Positions 52,458 to 61,061 of a DNA stretch of 64,000 nt are shown piece by piece. The notes under the pieces were generated by a model. That model did no database searches. It was not told the DNA's origin and worked only from the letters and a program-made list of their open reading frames with translations. The position numbers and the translations under genes are program-made. The stretch is from assembly GCF_003846175.1 (NCBI RefSeq), contig NZ_ML123048.1, positions 836,830 to 900,829 on the forward strand, written 5' to 3'. Each line of letters starts with the position of its first letter. Within the stretch, counting starts at the first letter, position 1. The stretch is from Streptomyces sp. ADI95-17 (GTDB taxonomy: Bacteria; Actinomycetota; Actinomycetes; Streptomycetales; Streptomycetaceae).

Positions 52458-52960
52458 GATTCCCCCAGGCGCCCACCCGAGAGGTCCACCTCGAACGACC
52501 CGTGGCACAGCGGACAGGTCACCGCGGCGTGCGTGTGGCCCTCGCTGTTGATCCGGCGGTAGAAGTCCTGGAGGAACGCCACGTCGGTGGCGTACATCCG
52601 CTCGACGACCCCGGCGTGCACATCGGTGATGGTGCCGAGCTGAGTGATCACCTGGCTCAGCAGCACCACCGACAGGTACGCCGGGTTCTCCTTCACCCGC
52701 AGGTCGATCTGCGGGCGCAGCTCGTCCCGTGCCGTCGCGAGCCGCATCGAGCCGTGCCGATGGACCTGGCCCTCGTCGTCGACGTAGCCGCGCGGGAGCT
52801 CGAACTCGAACTCCGTACGCAGCTCCTGCTGGTCCCGGTCACGCTCCCGGGGCCGCGCCGCAGCCGGTGCGGGAGCCTCCTCGCCCGCGGCGGGCGGGCT
52901 GGACGCGAGGCTGTCGAGGACTTCGTCGAGCCCGCCCGACGTAACGGTCCTGCGCCTCAT
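52454..52960 (-). CDS. 168-residue unknown CIS protein following the tube gene
   Basis: It opens MRRRTVTSGGLDEVLDSLASS with a disordered Ala/Pro/Glu segment to about 45, then a conserved domain (TEFEFELPRGYVDDEGQVHRHGSMRLATARDEL and VVLLSQVITQLGTITDVHAG) and ends CPLCHGSFEVDLSGG, with a CxxC that may bind metal. It starts in an ATGA overlap with the tube gene. Gene order suggests a tail assembly chaperone, like the gene pair between tube and tape measure in phages; no frameshift signal was identified. Confidence 0.75.
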   Translation of the reverse strand: MRRRTVTSGGLDEVLDSLASSPPAAGEEAPAPAAARPRERDRDQQELRTEFEFELPRGYVDDEGQVHRHGSMRLATARDELRPQIDLRVKENPAYLSVVLLSQVITQLGTITDVHAGVVERMYATDVAFLQDFYRRINSEGHTHAAVTCPLCHGSFEVDLSGGRLGES

Positions 52961-53397
52961 TCGACCACGATCTCCTCGAAGGTGATGGTCACCGTCTCGG
53001 TAGCGGCACTGGACTCGCCGGCCTTCAGGGAGGGGCCCTCCCACTTGCTGGCCCAGCCCTGCATCAGCTGGATGCGCCGGACCGTCTCACCCTTCGAGTC
53101 CTTGATCTCGATAGTGAGGTTCTGGCGCGCGGTGTCGACCGCCCCGTTGTTGAGCGTCTCCTTGATCCATTTGGTGAACTCGCTGCTCTTGTCGAGCCCG
53201 CGGGTGATCGTCACCTCGCCCGCCTGGCGTGCGCCGGGCTGCTTGCGGATGATCTGCTTGCCCTCGGCGGTCACTTGACGGACCTCGACGACTTCCTCCT
53301 CGACGGTCAATCCGCTGATCTCTTGGATCGACTCGACGAGATAGCCGCCCAGCTGCACGCCGAAGACGTGGGTGGAAAGAGCGTCGCCCTCTGCCAT
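52957..53397 (-). CDS. cis1a: CIS inner tube protein
   Basis: A 146-residue gp19-like tube subunit: THVFGVQLGGYLVESIQEISG, the ITRGLDKSSEFTKWIKE helix-strand and SAATETVTITFEEIVVE end. Subunits would stack as hexameric rings inside the sheath. Encoded 41 bases after the sheath gene. Confidence 0.93.
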   Translation of the reverse strand: MAEGDALSTHVFGVQLGGYLVESIQEISGLTVEEEVVEVRQVTAEGKQIIRKQPGARQAGEVTITRGLDKSSEFTKWIKETLNNGAVDTARQNLTIEIKDSKGETVRRIQLMQGWASKWEGPSLKAGESSAATETVTITFEEIVVE

Positions 53398-53438
53398 GAC
53401 TCTGTGTCACCTGTTCTGTTCGGGGGGACCCTGTCGGG

Positions 53439-54965
53439 TCACTCGTTGACGAGGCTCGTGCTGTCGGAGAACTGCGCGAGGCGGAAGATCACGAACTCCG
53501 CGGGCTTCACCGGAGCCACGCCGATCTCGCACACGACCTGGCCGAGGTCGATCGACTCCTGCGGGTTGTTGTCGCGGTCGCACTTGACGTAGAACGCTTC
53601 CTCGGCCGTGCGCCCGAAGAGGGCGCCGCGGCGCCACTCCTCGGTGAGGAAGGCGGTGACGTTGCGCCGGATGCTCGACCAGAGGCGGTCGTCGTTCGGC
53701 TCGAACACCACCCACTGGGTGCCCAGGAGGATCGACTCCTCCAGGTAGTTGAAGAGGCGGCGCACGTTGAGGTAGCGCCAGGCCGGGTCGGACGAGAGGG
53801 TGCGCGCACCCCAGATCCGGATGCCGCGGCCGGGGAAGGCGCGCACGCAGTTGACGCCGATCGGGTTGAGCAGGTCCTGCTCGCCCTTGCTGAGGCGGAT
53901 CTCCAGGTCCAGTGCGCCGCGGATGACCTCGTTGGCCGGGGCCTTGTGCACACCGCGCTCACCGTCGCTGCGCGCCCAGACACCGGCGACGTGACCGCTC
54001 GGCGGCACCAGGGAGTTGTGGCCGGTGGCCGGGTCGAAGACCTTGACCCACGGGTAGTACACGGTGGCATAGCGCGAGTCGTATCCGGCGTCGTCGTTGC
54101 GCCAGGCACGGACGCGCTGGGCGTTCATGCCCGGCGGGGTGTCCAGGATGGCGACCCGGTCGCCCATCTGCTCGCAGTGCGAGATCACGGCCAGCTGGAC
54201 GGCCTTGACGCCGTCGGCGTCGATGTCCCCGCGCTGGTAGGCGCTCATCAGGTCCGGGACGGCGACCATGGTGATCTCGTCGATCGCTTCGAGGCCGGCG
54301 AACCCGGTGCGGGCGGCGGCGTCGCCGACGTACTCGGACGGGTCGAGCCGTGCGACACCGGCCCCGGGGGCCGCGGCGGGCGCCAGCGAGAGGCTCTGGT
54401 TCTCGGGGCGGGTCTGGGTCGCGCCGGGCTGCTCGGTGACCTGGATGAGCTTGGACTGGCGGACCTGGGTGACGAGATAGCCCTTGACGTTCTTGCGGCT
54501 GGAGGCGTCGTAGGTCTCCACCACCTTGCCGGCCTGCCGCACCAGCAGCCGGAACCGGTCCTCCGGGGGGTTCTCGCCCTCGGCGTCGGTGATCTCGACG
54601 GTGAGGCCGGCGCTCGTACCGGGCCGCGCCGAGACCTGGAACCCGCCGAGCGCGGCGGTCGCCGCCGACTCGGACACGGACTGCTGCGCCGAGTCCTGCG
54701 CGGGGCCGCCGATGCGCACGATGTACGCGGCGCCGCCGCCGTTGGCGAAGTACCCGTAGACCGCGGGGGCCAGATAGGTGTCGGCGGTGAAGGTGCCGAA
54801 GGTCTGGACGTACTGGTCCCAGTTGGTCACCAGCGTCGGCTGGTGGAAGGGGCCGGACTCCGCGAAACCGACGAAGGCTGCGACCGCGGTGCCGACTCCC
54901 TCGATGGGCCGCGCACCGGACTGCACCTCCTCCACGTAAACACCCGGGGTGAGGTACGACGGCAT
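53439..54965 (-). CDS. cis2: CIS contractile sheath protein
   Basis: A 508-residue sheath protein of the T4 gp18/Afp2 family. The N-terminal LTPGVYVEEVQSGARPIEGVGTAVAAFVG and C-terminal ALFGRTAEEAFYVKCDRDNN then VCEIGVAPVKPAEFVIFRL are textbook. Variable inserted domain is in the middle (about 110-260). Only one sheath gene is present, unlike Afp with three. GAAGGAG before ATG at 54965 supports the start. Confidence 0.96.
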   Translation of the reverse strand: MPSYLTPGVYVEEVQSGARPIEGVGTAVAAFVGFAESGPFHQPTLVTNWDQYVQTFGTFTADTYLAPAVYGYFANGGGAAYIVRIGGPAQDSAQQSVSESAATAALGGFQVSARPGTSAGLTVEITDAEGENPPEDRFRLLVRQAGKVVETYDASSRKNVKGYLVTQVRQSKLIQVTEQPGATQTRPENQSLSLAPAAAPGAGVARLDPSEYVGDAAARTGFAGLEAIDEITMVAVPDLMSAYQRGDIDADGVKAVQLAVISHCEQMGDRVAILDTPPGMNAQRVRAWRNDDAGYDSRYATVYYPWVKVFDPATGHNSLVPPSGHVAGVWARSDGERGVHKAPANEVIRGALDLEIRLSKGEQDLLNPIGVNCVRAFPGRGIRIWGARTLSSDPAWRYLNVRRLFNYLEESILLGTQWVVFEPNDDRLWSSIRRNVTAFLTEEWRRGALFGRTAEEAFYVKCDRDNNPQESIDLGQVVCEIGVAPVKPAEFVIFRLAQFSDSTSLVNE

Positions 54966-55450
54966 GCTCGCTCCTTCGCGTGGTCATTCGTTCGTCGCCG
55001 AGTCTTCCTCGGCGGCTGTGGCGGACAGTAGGTCTCAAGGTCCTGGGCACGGGGCAACGGTGCTGCCTTCCCGGGCACCCCGCGGGGCAGGAAATGCTTC
55101 CCTTCGCGGGCCGGGCAGGGCCCGACGGCACATTCCCTGTTTCGGCCATGTGACGGCGGCGTTAACGCAGGCTTTCCGGAAGGGTTCCACCGGCGTACCG
55201 GCCGGTGACTCGACGGAATTCCGGAGTTCCGGACGCCGGAGTCGCATCGGCGGAAATCAGCCAGAATTCGCAGGCCCCAACAGCCCTCTCGGGCTGCGGT
55301 GACCGGATCTGATCCTTGACCGCCCCGCCCCACCTCTAATGTGCGCAGGGGAAGAAAACTGCCAAAGACCGGCAAGCCGGGTTTCACTCGACCGGGATTT
55401 CTGCTGTTCTCGTCCCGCGTGGAGGAAGCAGGAGGTCAGGCGCTTTGTTG
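54966..55450. other. 485-bp region upstream of the sheath gene
   Basis: The longest non-coding stretch in the CIS locus. It must hold the promoter of the sheath-to-membrane-protein arm and the end of the upstream gene's transcript. It contains a CAGCCC/GGGCTG hairpin at 55281-55296 and an imperfect GACTC...GAGTC inverted repeat at 55207-55242 around an EcoRI-like GGAATTCC. No gene or defined promoter could be assigned. Confidence 0.45.
55281..55296. terminator. Weak hairpin in the CIS gap
   Basis: CAGCCC and GGGCTG form a perfect 6-bp stem around TCTC. It may end the membrane-protein transcript, but the stem is short. Confidence 0.35.
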
Positions 55451-56767
55451 CTACGGTGCGACGTCGCTCAGCTCACCGCTGACATTGAGCACCTGGTGGC
55501 ATTTGGAAGCCTGAGTTCCGGTTGCCGGGGTGCCAGGTTTGTTGCAGGTCACGGAGGCGGTGACGGTGTCGTTCTCCTGAATCTCGATGGGGGTGACCCA
55601 GTGATAGTCCTGGTTGCGGAAGGTCTCCAGAGCGATGGTGGTGATCTTCCGTTTCCCGAAGGAGATCGTCAGCACGCCTTCGTCACCCTGGAAGTTCGCC
55701 ACCACGATGTCCGTGACTCCGAACACCTTTCCTTCCGGAACCTGGTACGTCCCCTTCTTCTGAGCCCCGGACCCGGTCTGCACATCGATCGTCGCCGAGC
55801 TCTGCTGGGTGCCGCCGGTCCCGCCGCCCGTCCCCGAGCTGGAGCCGCCCGAACCGGCTCCCCCGGACGTGCCGGGCTTGCCCTTCCCGTCACCCTTGTC
55901 CTGCCCCTGACCGCCGGTCGGGTCGCCCGTTCCGCCGTCCGCCGCACCCTGCTGCCCGTCGGGCTTCTTCTCCTGGGCGGCCTCGTTCGCCGCCTGCTTC
56001 GCGGTGCTCCGCACCGCGGGCCGCACCAGCGCGAACCACGCGAGCAGCAGTGCGAGCAACGCGGCCAGGACGATCAGCAGCCACCGGGGCAGGATGGGGC
56101 GTTGGGCGAACTCGCCGGGCAGCGTCTCGGACCTGCCGGACCGCTCGCCGTCGGTGTGCCCCTCGGTGCTCTCGGCGGCCTCGACCTCGAACGGCCAGGT
56201 CACCGGCTGCCCGAACCAGATCAGCTTCCGGGCCCGTACCCGCAGGCCCGCCTCGGCGGACTCGCCCGGTTCCAGGCGCTGTTGGCCCTGGGTGAAGGCC
56301 AGGCGGAGTTCCTCCCCGGCCTGCTTCCCGGTGAGCGCGATGTCGACCGGGGTGTTGCCGCGGTTCTGCACCGCGGCCCGGAAGCGGGCGCCCCGCCAGC
56401 CGGAGCGCCGGCCCGGGTCGAGCTCCGCCCGGAGCTCGTGGAACGGCGCGACGACCACCGTGGCCTCGGGCACCGCCACCGATTCGGGGTGCTCCGCGGG
56501 CAGTACGCGGACACCCAGGGGTATCTCACCGGCCCGGACCTCGTGGGATCTGGGCGGCGCGAGCCGTACGGTCACCACTTCGGAGGTGCCCGGGTAGAGG
56601 GACACGCGGGCCGGCTCGACGGTGCTCCAAGCGGCGCAGTCGCCGACCACTTCGAGCGTGTACGCCTCGACGATGTCACCGTCGTTGCGCACCGTCAGGG
56701 TCGTCGTCGCTTCGGTGCCGGGCGACACCGTCACCGTGGGCGTTTCGAGTTCGGCAGATGTGGTCAC
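55451..56767 (-). CDS. CIS-associated membrane protein with NEW3/CARDB-like domains
   Basis: A 438-residue protein that begins TTSAELETPTVTVSPGTEATTTLTVRNDGD, an Ig-like (NEW3-type) domain seen in many membrane-linked actinobacterial proteins, followed by a second one to about 200. A strong hydrophobic helix (LLIVLAALLALLLAWF, near 235) crosses the membrane, then a Gly/Ser/Lys linker and a C-terminal domain of about 110 residues. The N-terminal domains are cytosolic by lack of a signal. Start is GTG at 56767. It is the first gene of the leftward arm and divergent from the regulator; a docking role is plausible but unproven. Confidence 0.75.
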   Translation of the reverse strand: MTTSAELETPTVTVSPGTEATTTLTVRNDGDIVEAYTLEVVGDCAAWSTVEPARVSLYPGTSEVVTVRLAPPRSHEVRAGEIPLGVRVLPAEHPESVAVPEATVVVAPFHELRAELDPGRRSGWRGARFRAAVQNRGNTPVDIALTGKQAGEELRLAFTQGQQRLEPGESAEAGLRVRARKLIWFGQPVTWPFEVEAAESTEGHTDGERSGRSETLPGEFAQRPILPRWLLIVLAALLALLLAWFALVRPAVRSTAKQAANEAAQEKKPDGQQGAADGGTGDPTGGQGQDKGDGKGKPGTSGGAGSGGSSSGTGGGTGGTQQSSATIDVQTGSGAQKKGTYQVPEGKVFGVTDIVVANFQGDEGVLTISFGKRKITTIALETFRNQDYHWVTPIEIQENDTVTASVTCNKPGTPATGTQASKCHQVLNVSGELSDVAP

Positions 56768-56971
56768 GATGCGACGGTAGGCCCACCGTGCGGCCGCGCA
56801 GCAGAGACGCGAGGGCAACGAACGGGCAGGGGTGGTGCCCCGGCGGCCCAACGGCACGATGTCCCGGCGAGCCCTCCCCGGGCCCGGTCGCCCTGCCGGA
56901 GGCAGACGCGGTCGAGATCGGAATCCGGCGTATCGGACGGAAGTACCTGAGGAAGACAGGCACGCAGAAGA
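56768..56971. promoter_or_regulatory. Divergent promoter region between CIS arms
   Basis: 204 bases separate the leftward membrane-protein gene from the rightward regulator gene, so both promoters must lie here. I see no clear palindromic operator. Confidence 0.4.
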
Positions 56972-57703
56972 ATGACGACGACAGCAGCAGAAACTGACGG
57001 CCGAGCAATGGATCGCGGACGGTTCCGCAGGTCCGCCGCCTCGGCGTACCCCGCCGCGGGCAGCGCCCCCGAGGCCCCCCGGGGCAGAGTCTCCGTGGCG
57101 GTGTACGCGGAGGACCTGATACTGCAGACCGGTGTGGTCCAGCAATTACGCCCACGGCCGGAGATAGAGCTGATACCCGAGTCCGAGGCGGACCGGGCCC
57201 AGGTCTCCCTGGTGGTGGTGGACATGGTGAACGAACCCACCGTCCAGCTCCTGCAACGCCTCCAGCGCAACACCTCGACCCGCACCGGACTCGTCGTCGG
57301 GTTCTTCGAATCGGGCGCGCTCCAGACCATGATCGAGTGCGGCGTCGCCGCCGTGCTGAGACGCGGCGAGGCCGATCAGGACAGCCTCGTCCACCTGGTG
57401 ACGGCGATGGCGAACGGCGAAGGGGTGCTGCCGGGCGACCTGCTCGGAAAGCTCCTCACCCATGTCAGCAGCCTCCAGCGCACCGTCCTCGACCCCCGGG
57501 GGCTCTCGCTCTCCACCCTCACGACGCGGGAGGCGGAGATGATCAGGCTGGTGTCGGAGGGCTACGGCACCGCGGAGATCGCGCAGAAGACCTCGTACTC
57601 CGAACGCACCGTCAAGAACGTGCTGCACGAGGTGGCGACCCGGCTCGAACTGCGCAACCGGGCCCATGCCGTGGGCTACGCCATGCGGCACGGACTCATC
57701 TGA
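56972..57703 (+). CDS. LuxR-type regulator with degenerate receiver domain
   Basis: A 243-residue regulator. Residues about 40-150 resemble a response-regulator receiver, but the acidic pocket and phosphoryl Asp are not clearly kept (the second strand reads SLVVVDMVNEPTVQ), and the C-terminal LuxR helix-turn-helix is at about 182-240 (STLTTREAEMIRLVSEGYGTAEIAQ then VKNVLHEVATRL). It likely controls the divergent CIS arms without phosphorylation. A TTA codon at codon 59 (listed separately) makes it bldA dependent. I recall a TTA-containing regulator beside the CIS genes of S. coelicolor (SCO4263), which matches. Confidence 0.88.
   Translation: MTTTAAETDGRAMDRGRFRRSAASAYPAAGSAPEAPRGRVSVAVYAEDLILQTGVVQQLRPRPEIELIPESEADRAQVSLVVVDMVNEPTVQLLQRLQRNTSTRTGLVVGFFESGALQTMIECGVAAVLRRGEADQDSLVHLVTAMANGEGVLPGDLLGKLLTHVSSLQRTVLDPRGLSLSTLTTREAEMIRLVSEGYGTAEIAQKTSYSERTVKNVLHEVATRLELRNRAHAVGYAMRHGLI
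57146..57148 (+). promoter_or_regulatory. TTA codon in the CIS regulator gene
   Basis: The frame reads GTC CAG CAA TTA CGC CCA at codon 59 of the LuxR-type regulator. The only tRNA for UUA is bldA's, so the whole CIS may be linked to aerial growth. Confidence 0.9.
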
Positions 57704-57914
57704 GCCCGCCGCGGGCTCCCGTGCGGACGGCGTGACGACGTCGCCGCACGGGGGCGCGCCGGTGTTCACGGAACGGAGCGGCCGGGCGGGGCAGAAGGGC
57801 GCCGCAAAGGGCAACCTCCCCTTCCCCCGGGCCGGGTACTTGGGACCTGTGTTTGTCCCTGGGCGAGCGGGATGCTTGTCGTGGAGAGTCATCGACAGAA
57901 CTGTGAGGTGGGCC

Positions 57915-60900
57915 GTGACCGGCACCGCTGGCCCGGCGAGGAAGACCCGGCTGGGCCGACTGACAGGCGCTGTGGTGCTGTTGGCACCGCTGCTGGTCGC
58001 GGGTTCCGCGTCCGCACCGCAGGGTGCGCCGAGACTCGCCGCGGCGGCGGACGAGAGCCCCGCGGATGCCGGACGCATCGCCTACGCCGGTACCGGGCAC
58101 CGCAGCCTCGGCCGGGTCTCCGACCCGGCCACCAGCGCACCGCTGTTCGGCACCGGACCGGCCCACTACGACCAGGATCCCTTCGCGCGCGGTGAGACGG
58201 TGGTCTTCACCAGCCTGCGCGACAGCCTGCGACCGCAGGTGTACGTACGCGACGCGGGCGGCGCGGTCCGCAAGCTCACCACCGGCCGGGACGCCGGACA
58301 CCCCGAACTCTCCCCGGACGGGCGGACCGTGGTGTTCGACTCCGCGGAGCGGGGGCCGGGCGATGTAGTCCAGCGCGAGCTGTGGATCGTCGGGATCGAC
58401 GGCTCCGGTCTGCGGCGGCTGACGGACACCCCCAACAACGAGACCTCGCCGACGTTCTCCCCGGACGGCTCACGCATCGCGTACTCCTGTGACTCCGGTC
58501 CCGGGCGGAACGGGCTGATATTCGAGATGGCCGTGGCCGGCGGCGCGGCGAGGGTGATCAGTGACGGCCCGCCCGGCGACGCCACCGAACCCGCGTGGAA
58601 CCCGGTGGACGACGACACCCGCCGCGCCCGGGTCGCGTACACCCTCACGACGGACGCGGAGACCGGGCCCCGGCTCCGGGTGACCGAGGGGATCGGCAAG
58701 GACCGTCCCCTGCTGGCCGGGGTCCAGGCCGGCTGGCGCACCCGCTCGGCCGCCTGGCTGCCGGACGGGAACGACCTGCTCTTCCTGAGTCCCGACACGA
58801 CCTGCGGGTGCAAGGACTACGACCACGTCTACCGGACGACCGCCTTCGACGGGAACGAGCCGAGCCTGAAGCTCGGCGAGGACCGCAAGGTCGAATCGCC
58901 CACCTGGACCGGGTCCATGGACACCGGGACCGCCATCGTGGCACGGCGGACCCACCTGGAGGAGCACGAGGCGACGCTCCAGGACGTCCGGCAGGACGGT
59001 TCGGATCCCCGGGACCTCGGACTCACCATCCTGAAGGAGGACCCGGACGCCGACGAGAACGAGGATCCCGCCAAGGACCCGCTGTTCAACCCGAGGGACA
59101 TCTACGACCCGTGGACCGAACGGCAGAACTACACACCTGACGGCCGGCGCATCGTCGTGACCCGTTTCGAGGGCAATGCGAAGGAGCGCGTCGAACGGAT
59201 CTGGCTGGCCGACGCGGACGGCACCCACGAGGCGGCCGTGCCGCTCGCCGGACGCGGTCCGCGCGACTGGGACACCGACCCCACGTTCTCGCCGGACGGC
59301 ACCAAGCTGGCGTTCACCAGGACCTCGCCCGGCGGGGTCGGCGAGGCCGCGGGGCCGAGCAGCATCCTCATCGCGGACGCCGTCTCGGGCGCGATCCTGG
59401 GCAGAATCGTGCCACCGGCCGGGCAGTTGACCGGCGGGGACGCGCAGCCGACGTGGTCGTCGGACGGCACCACACTCGCCTTCACCCGCAACCACGTGAT
59501 CCGGGGCCTCGGCGGCATCAAGCACGTCTGGACGGTGCCGGTGGCGGCGCTCGACCAGCAGCATGACCTCAGTGCCACCGTCTGCCCCGGTGAGTGCAAG
59601 AAGATCGACGACAGCCCGGCCTTCTCCCCCGACGGCAGCACGATCGCCTTCAACCGCAAGGACGGCGGCGGCCGGGTCAACGAGCAGAACGGGATCATCG
59701 TCACCTCGCTGGACGGCGGCGACTGCCGGGTCGTACTGCCTTCCAGCCGGCGGAACGACCCCGACGCGTGCCATCAGGAGATCCCCGACACCTCGCTGAC
59801 CGGGCCCTTCCAGCCCCGCGACGTGGCCTGGTCGCCGGACGCGCAGCGGCTGGTGTTCAGCTCGCGCAGGGCGCTCGCGCCGAACTCCCCGGAGCAGCTC
59901 TCCATGCTCGACCTCGCCTCCGGCAGCCTGACGGCGTTCGGTGAGCGGCTCGGCGGGCGGCAGAAGGAGCCCAGCTTCCAGCAGTCTGTCGACCTGGCCC
60001 TGACCGCACCGCCCACCGGCCCCTCGGTGGAGGTCGGTTCCTCCGTCACGGTGCCGGTCACCGTCACCAACCGGGGGCCCGCCGTCGCGCCCGGCACCGT
60101 ACTGACCGTCGACGCCCCGCCCGGGGTACGCCTGGAGAAGCTCACCACCCCGGCCGGCACCTGTGCCACCGACTCGCCCCAGTGCGAACTGGGCGTGCTC
60201 CGGCCCGGGGAGAGTGTGGAGGTCACCGCCCGGCTCACCGGAGTGACGAGCGGGGACCAGCGGATCGGCTGGTCGGTCACCGGAGCCGTGATCGACCCGA
60301 ACCCCACGGACAACGCCACCGAGACGGTCGTCCCGGTCCAGGACGCGCCCCCGACACCGACGCCCACCCCGACGCCCGCACCGCCCCGGCCCCCGGCCCC
60401 CGAGCCGCCCGCGCCCGAGGCGGGACCCGGTGTCACGGTGCGGGCACAGCCCAGCCCCGGCTATGTCGGCGGCCGGGTGGTCGTGACGTACACCGTGCGC
60501 AACGGCCGCAACGCGCTCGCCACCGGGCTGCGGCTGAAGCTCGGGCTGCCCGCACGGATCCCGGCGGGTCCGCTTCCGCCCGGCTGCAAGGGCGGTGTGT
60601 GCGCCCTGCCCGATCTGACACCGGGCGCGTCCACGGTCGTCCGGGTGGTGCTCAAGCCGGATCAGGCGCTGCGGACGACCATCACCGGGACGCTGACCAC
60701 GACCGGCACCGACGCCGACACCGGCGACAACGTCGCCAGGAAGCCACTGCGCATCCTGCAGCCCCGGATCATCGCGGTGCCCGCCGTCGGCAAACCGGGA
60801 TTCGTCACCTCGGTGCGCGGCAAGGACTTCCCGCCCGGTGCACCCGTGAAGCTCACCTGGAAGCCGGGGATCACGGCGACCGCGCCGCCCGCCTTCCCGC

Positions 60901-61061
60901 GCCGGGACGGAACGTTCATCGCGCAGCTGCTGATCCTGGCGAAGGACCAGACGGGGCCGCGCACGATCACCGCCTCGGGTCCGGGGTTCGGCCCCGTCAC
61001 CACGCCGTTCCTGGTGGTGGCCGGAACCATCGTCCCGCCGGACGAGGTGGGGCGCCGATGA
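57915..61061 (+). CDS. Secreted TolB-like propeller with C-terminal DUF11/CARDB domains, CIS-linked
   Basis: A 1048-residue exported protein. GAGG lies six bases before the GTG at 57915; residues 1-about 35 form a signal peptide with LTGAVVLLAPLLVAGS. From about 45 to 680, repeated FSPDGSRIAYS-like strands (SPDGRTVVFDS, SPDGTKLAFTR, SPDGSTIAFNR) build a WD40/TolB propeller. DUF11-type Ig domains follow (VEVGSSVTVPVTVTNRGPAV and VTYTVRNGRNA), joined by a Pro/Thr linker. It stops within the ATGA overlap of the cap gene, so it is translated with the CIS structural genes, which is odd for a secreted protein. It may be the extracellular partner of the membrane proteins. A GTG at 57903 is also possible. 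Confidence 0.82.
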   Translation: MTGTAGPARKTRLGRLTGAVVLLAPLLVAGSASAPQGAPRLAAAADESPADAGRIAYAGTGHRSLGRVSDPATSAPLFGTGPAHYDQDPFARGETVVFTSLRDSLRPQVYVRDAGGAVRKLTTGRDAGHPELSPDGRTVVFDSAERGPGDVVQRELWIVGIDGSGLRRLTDTPNNETSPTFSPDGSRIAYSCDSGPGRNGLIFEMAVAGGAARVISDGPPGDATEPAWNPVDDDTRRARVAYTLTTDAETGPRLRVTEGIGKDRPLLAGVQAGWRTRSAAWLPDGNDLLFLSPDTTCGCKDYDHVYRTTAFDGNEPSLKLGEDRKVESPTWTGSMDTGTAIVARRTHLEEHEATLQDVRQDGSDPRDLGLTILKEDPDADENEDPAKDPLFNPRDIYDPWTERQNYTPDGRRIVVTRFEGNAKERVERIWLADADGTHEAAVPLAGRGPRDWDTDPTFSPDGTKLAFTRTSPGGVGEAAGPSSILIADAVSGAILGRIVPPAGQLTGGDAQPTWSSDGTTLAFTRNHVIRGLGGIKHVWTVPVAALDQQHDLSATVCPGECKKIDDSPAFSPDGSTIAFNRKDGGGRVNEQNGIIVTSLDGGDCRVVLPSSRRNDPDACHQEIPDTSLTGPFQPRDVAWSPDAQRLVFSSRRALAPNSPEQLSMLDLASGSLTAFGERLGGRQKEPSFQQSVDLALTAPPTGPSVEVGSSVTVPVTVTNRGPAVAPGTVLTVDAPPGVRLEKLTTPAGTCATDSPQCELGVLRPGESVEVTARLTGVTSGDQRIGWSVTGAVIDPNPTDNATETVVPVQDAPPTPTPTPTPAPPRPPAPEPPAPEAGPGVTVRAQPSPGYVGGRVVVTYTVRNGRNALATGLRLKLGLPARIPAGPLPPGCKGGVCALPDLTPGASTVVRVVLKPDQALRTTITGTLTTTGTDADTGDNVARKPLRILQPRIIAVPAVGKPGFVTSVRGKDFPPGAPVKLTWKPGITATAPPAFPRRDGTFIAQLLILAKDQTGPRTITASGPGFGPVTTPFLVVAGTIVPPDEVGRR

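Noticed and set aside
55316..55342. A sigma-70-type promoter (TTGACC ... TAATGT) on the plus strand
   Set aside because: Spacing is about 15 bases, shorter than normal, and it would drive transcription antisense into the membrane-protein gene. Too weak to list.
55445..56950. Plus-strand frame of 501 codons over the CIS membrane-protein gene, with a GGAGG site and TTG start
   Set aside because: It is antisense to a clearly structured protein with TM and Ig-like domains, and its product is low-complexity Gly/Arg/Val. It is a shadow frame.
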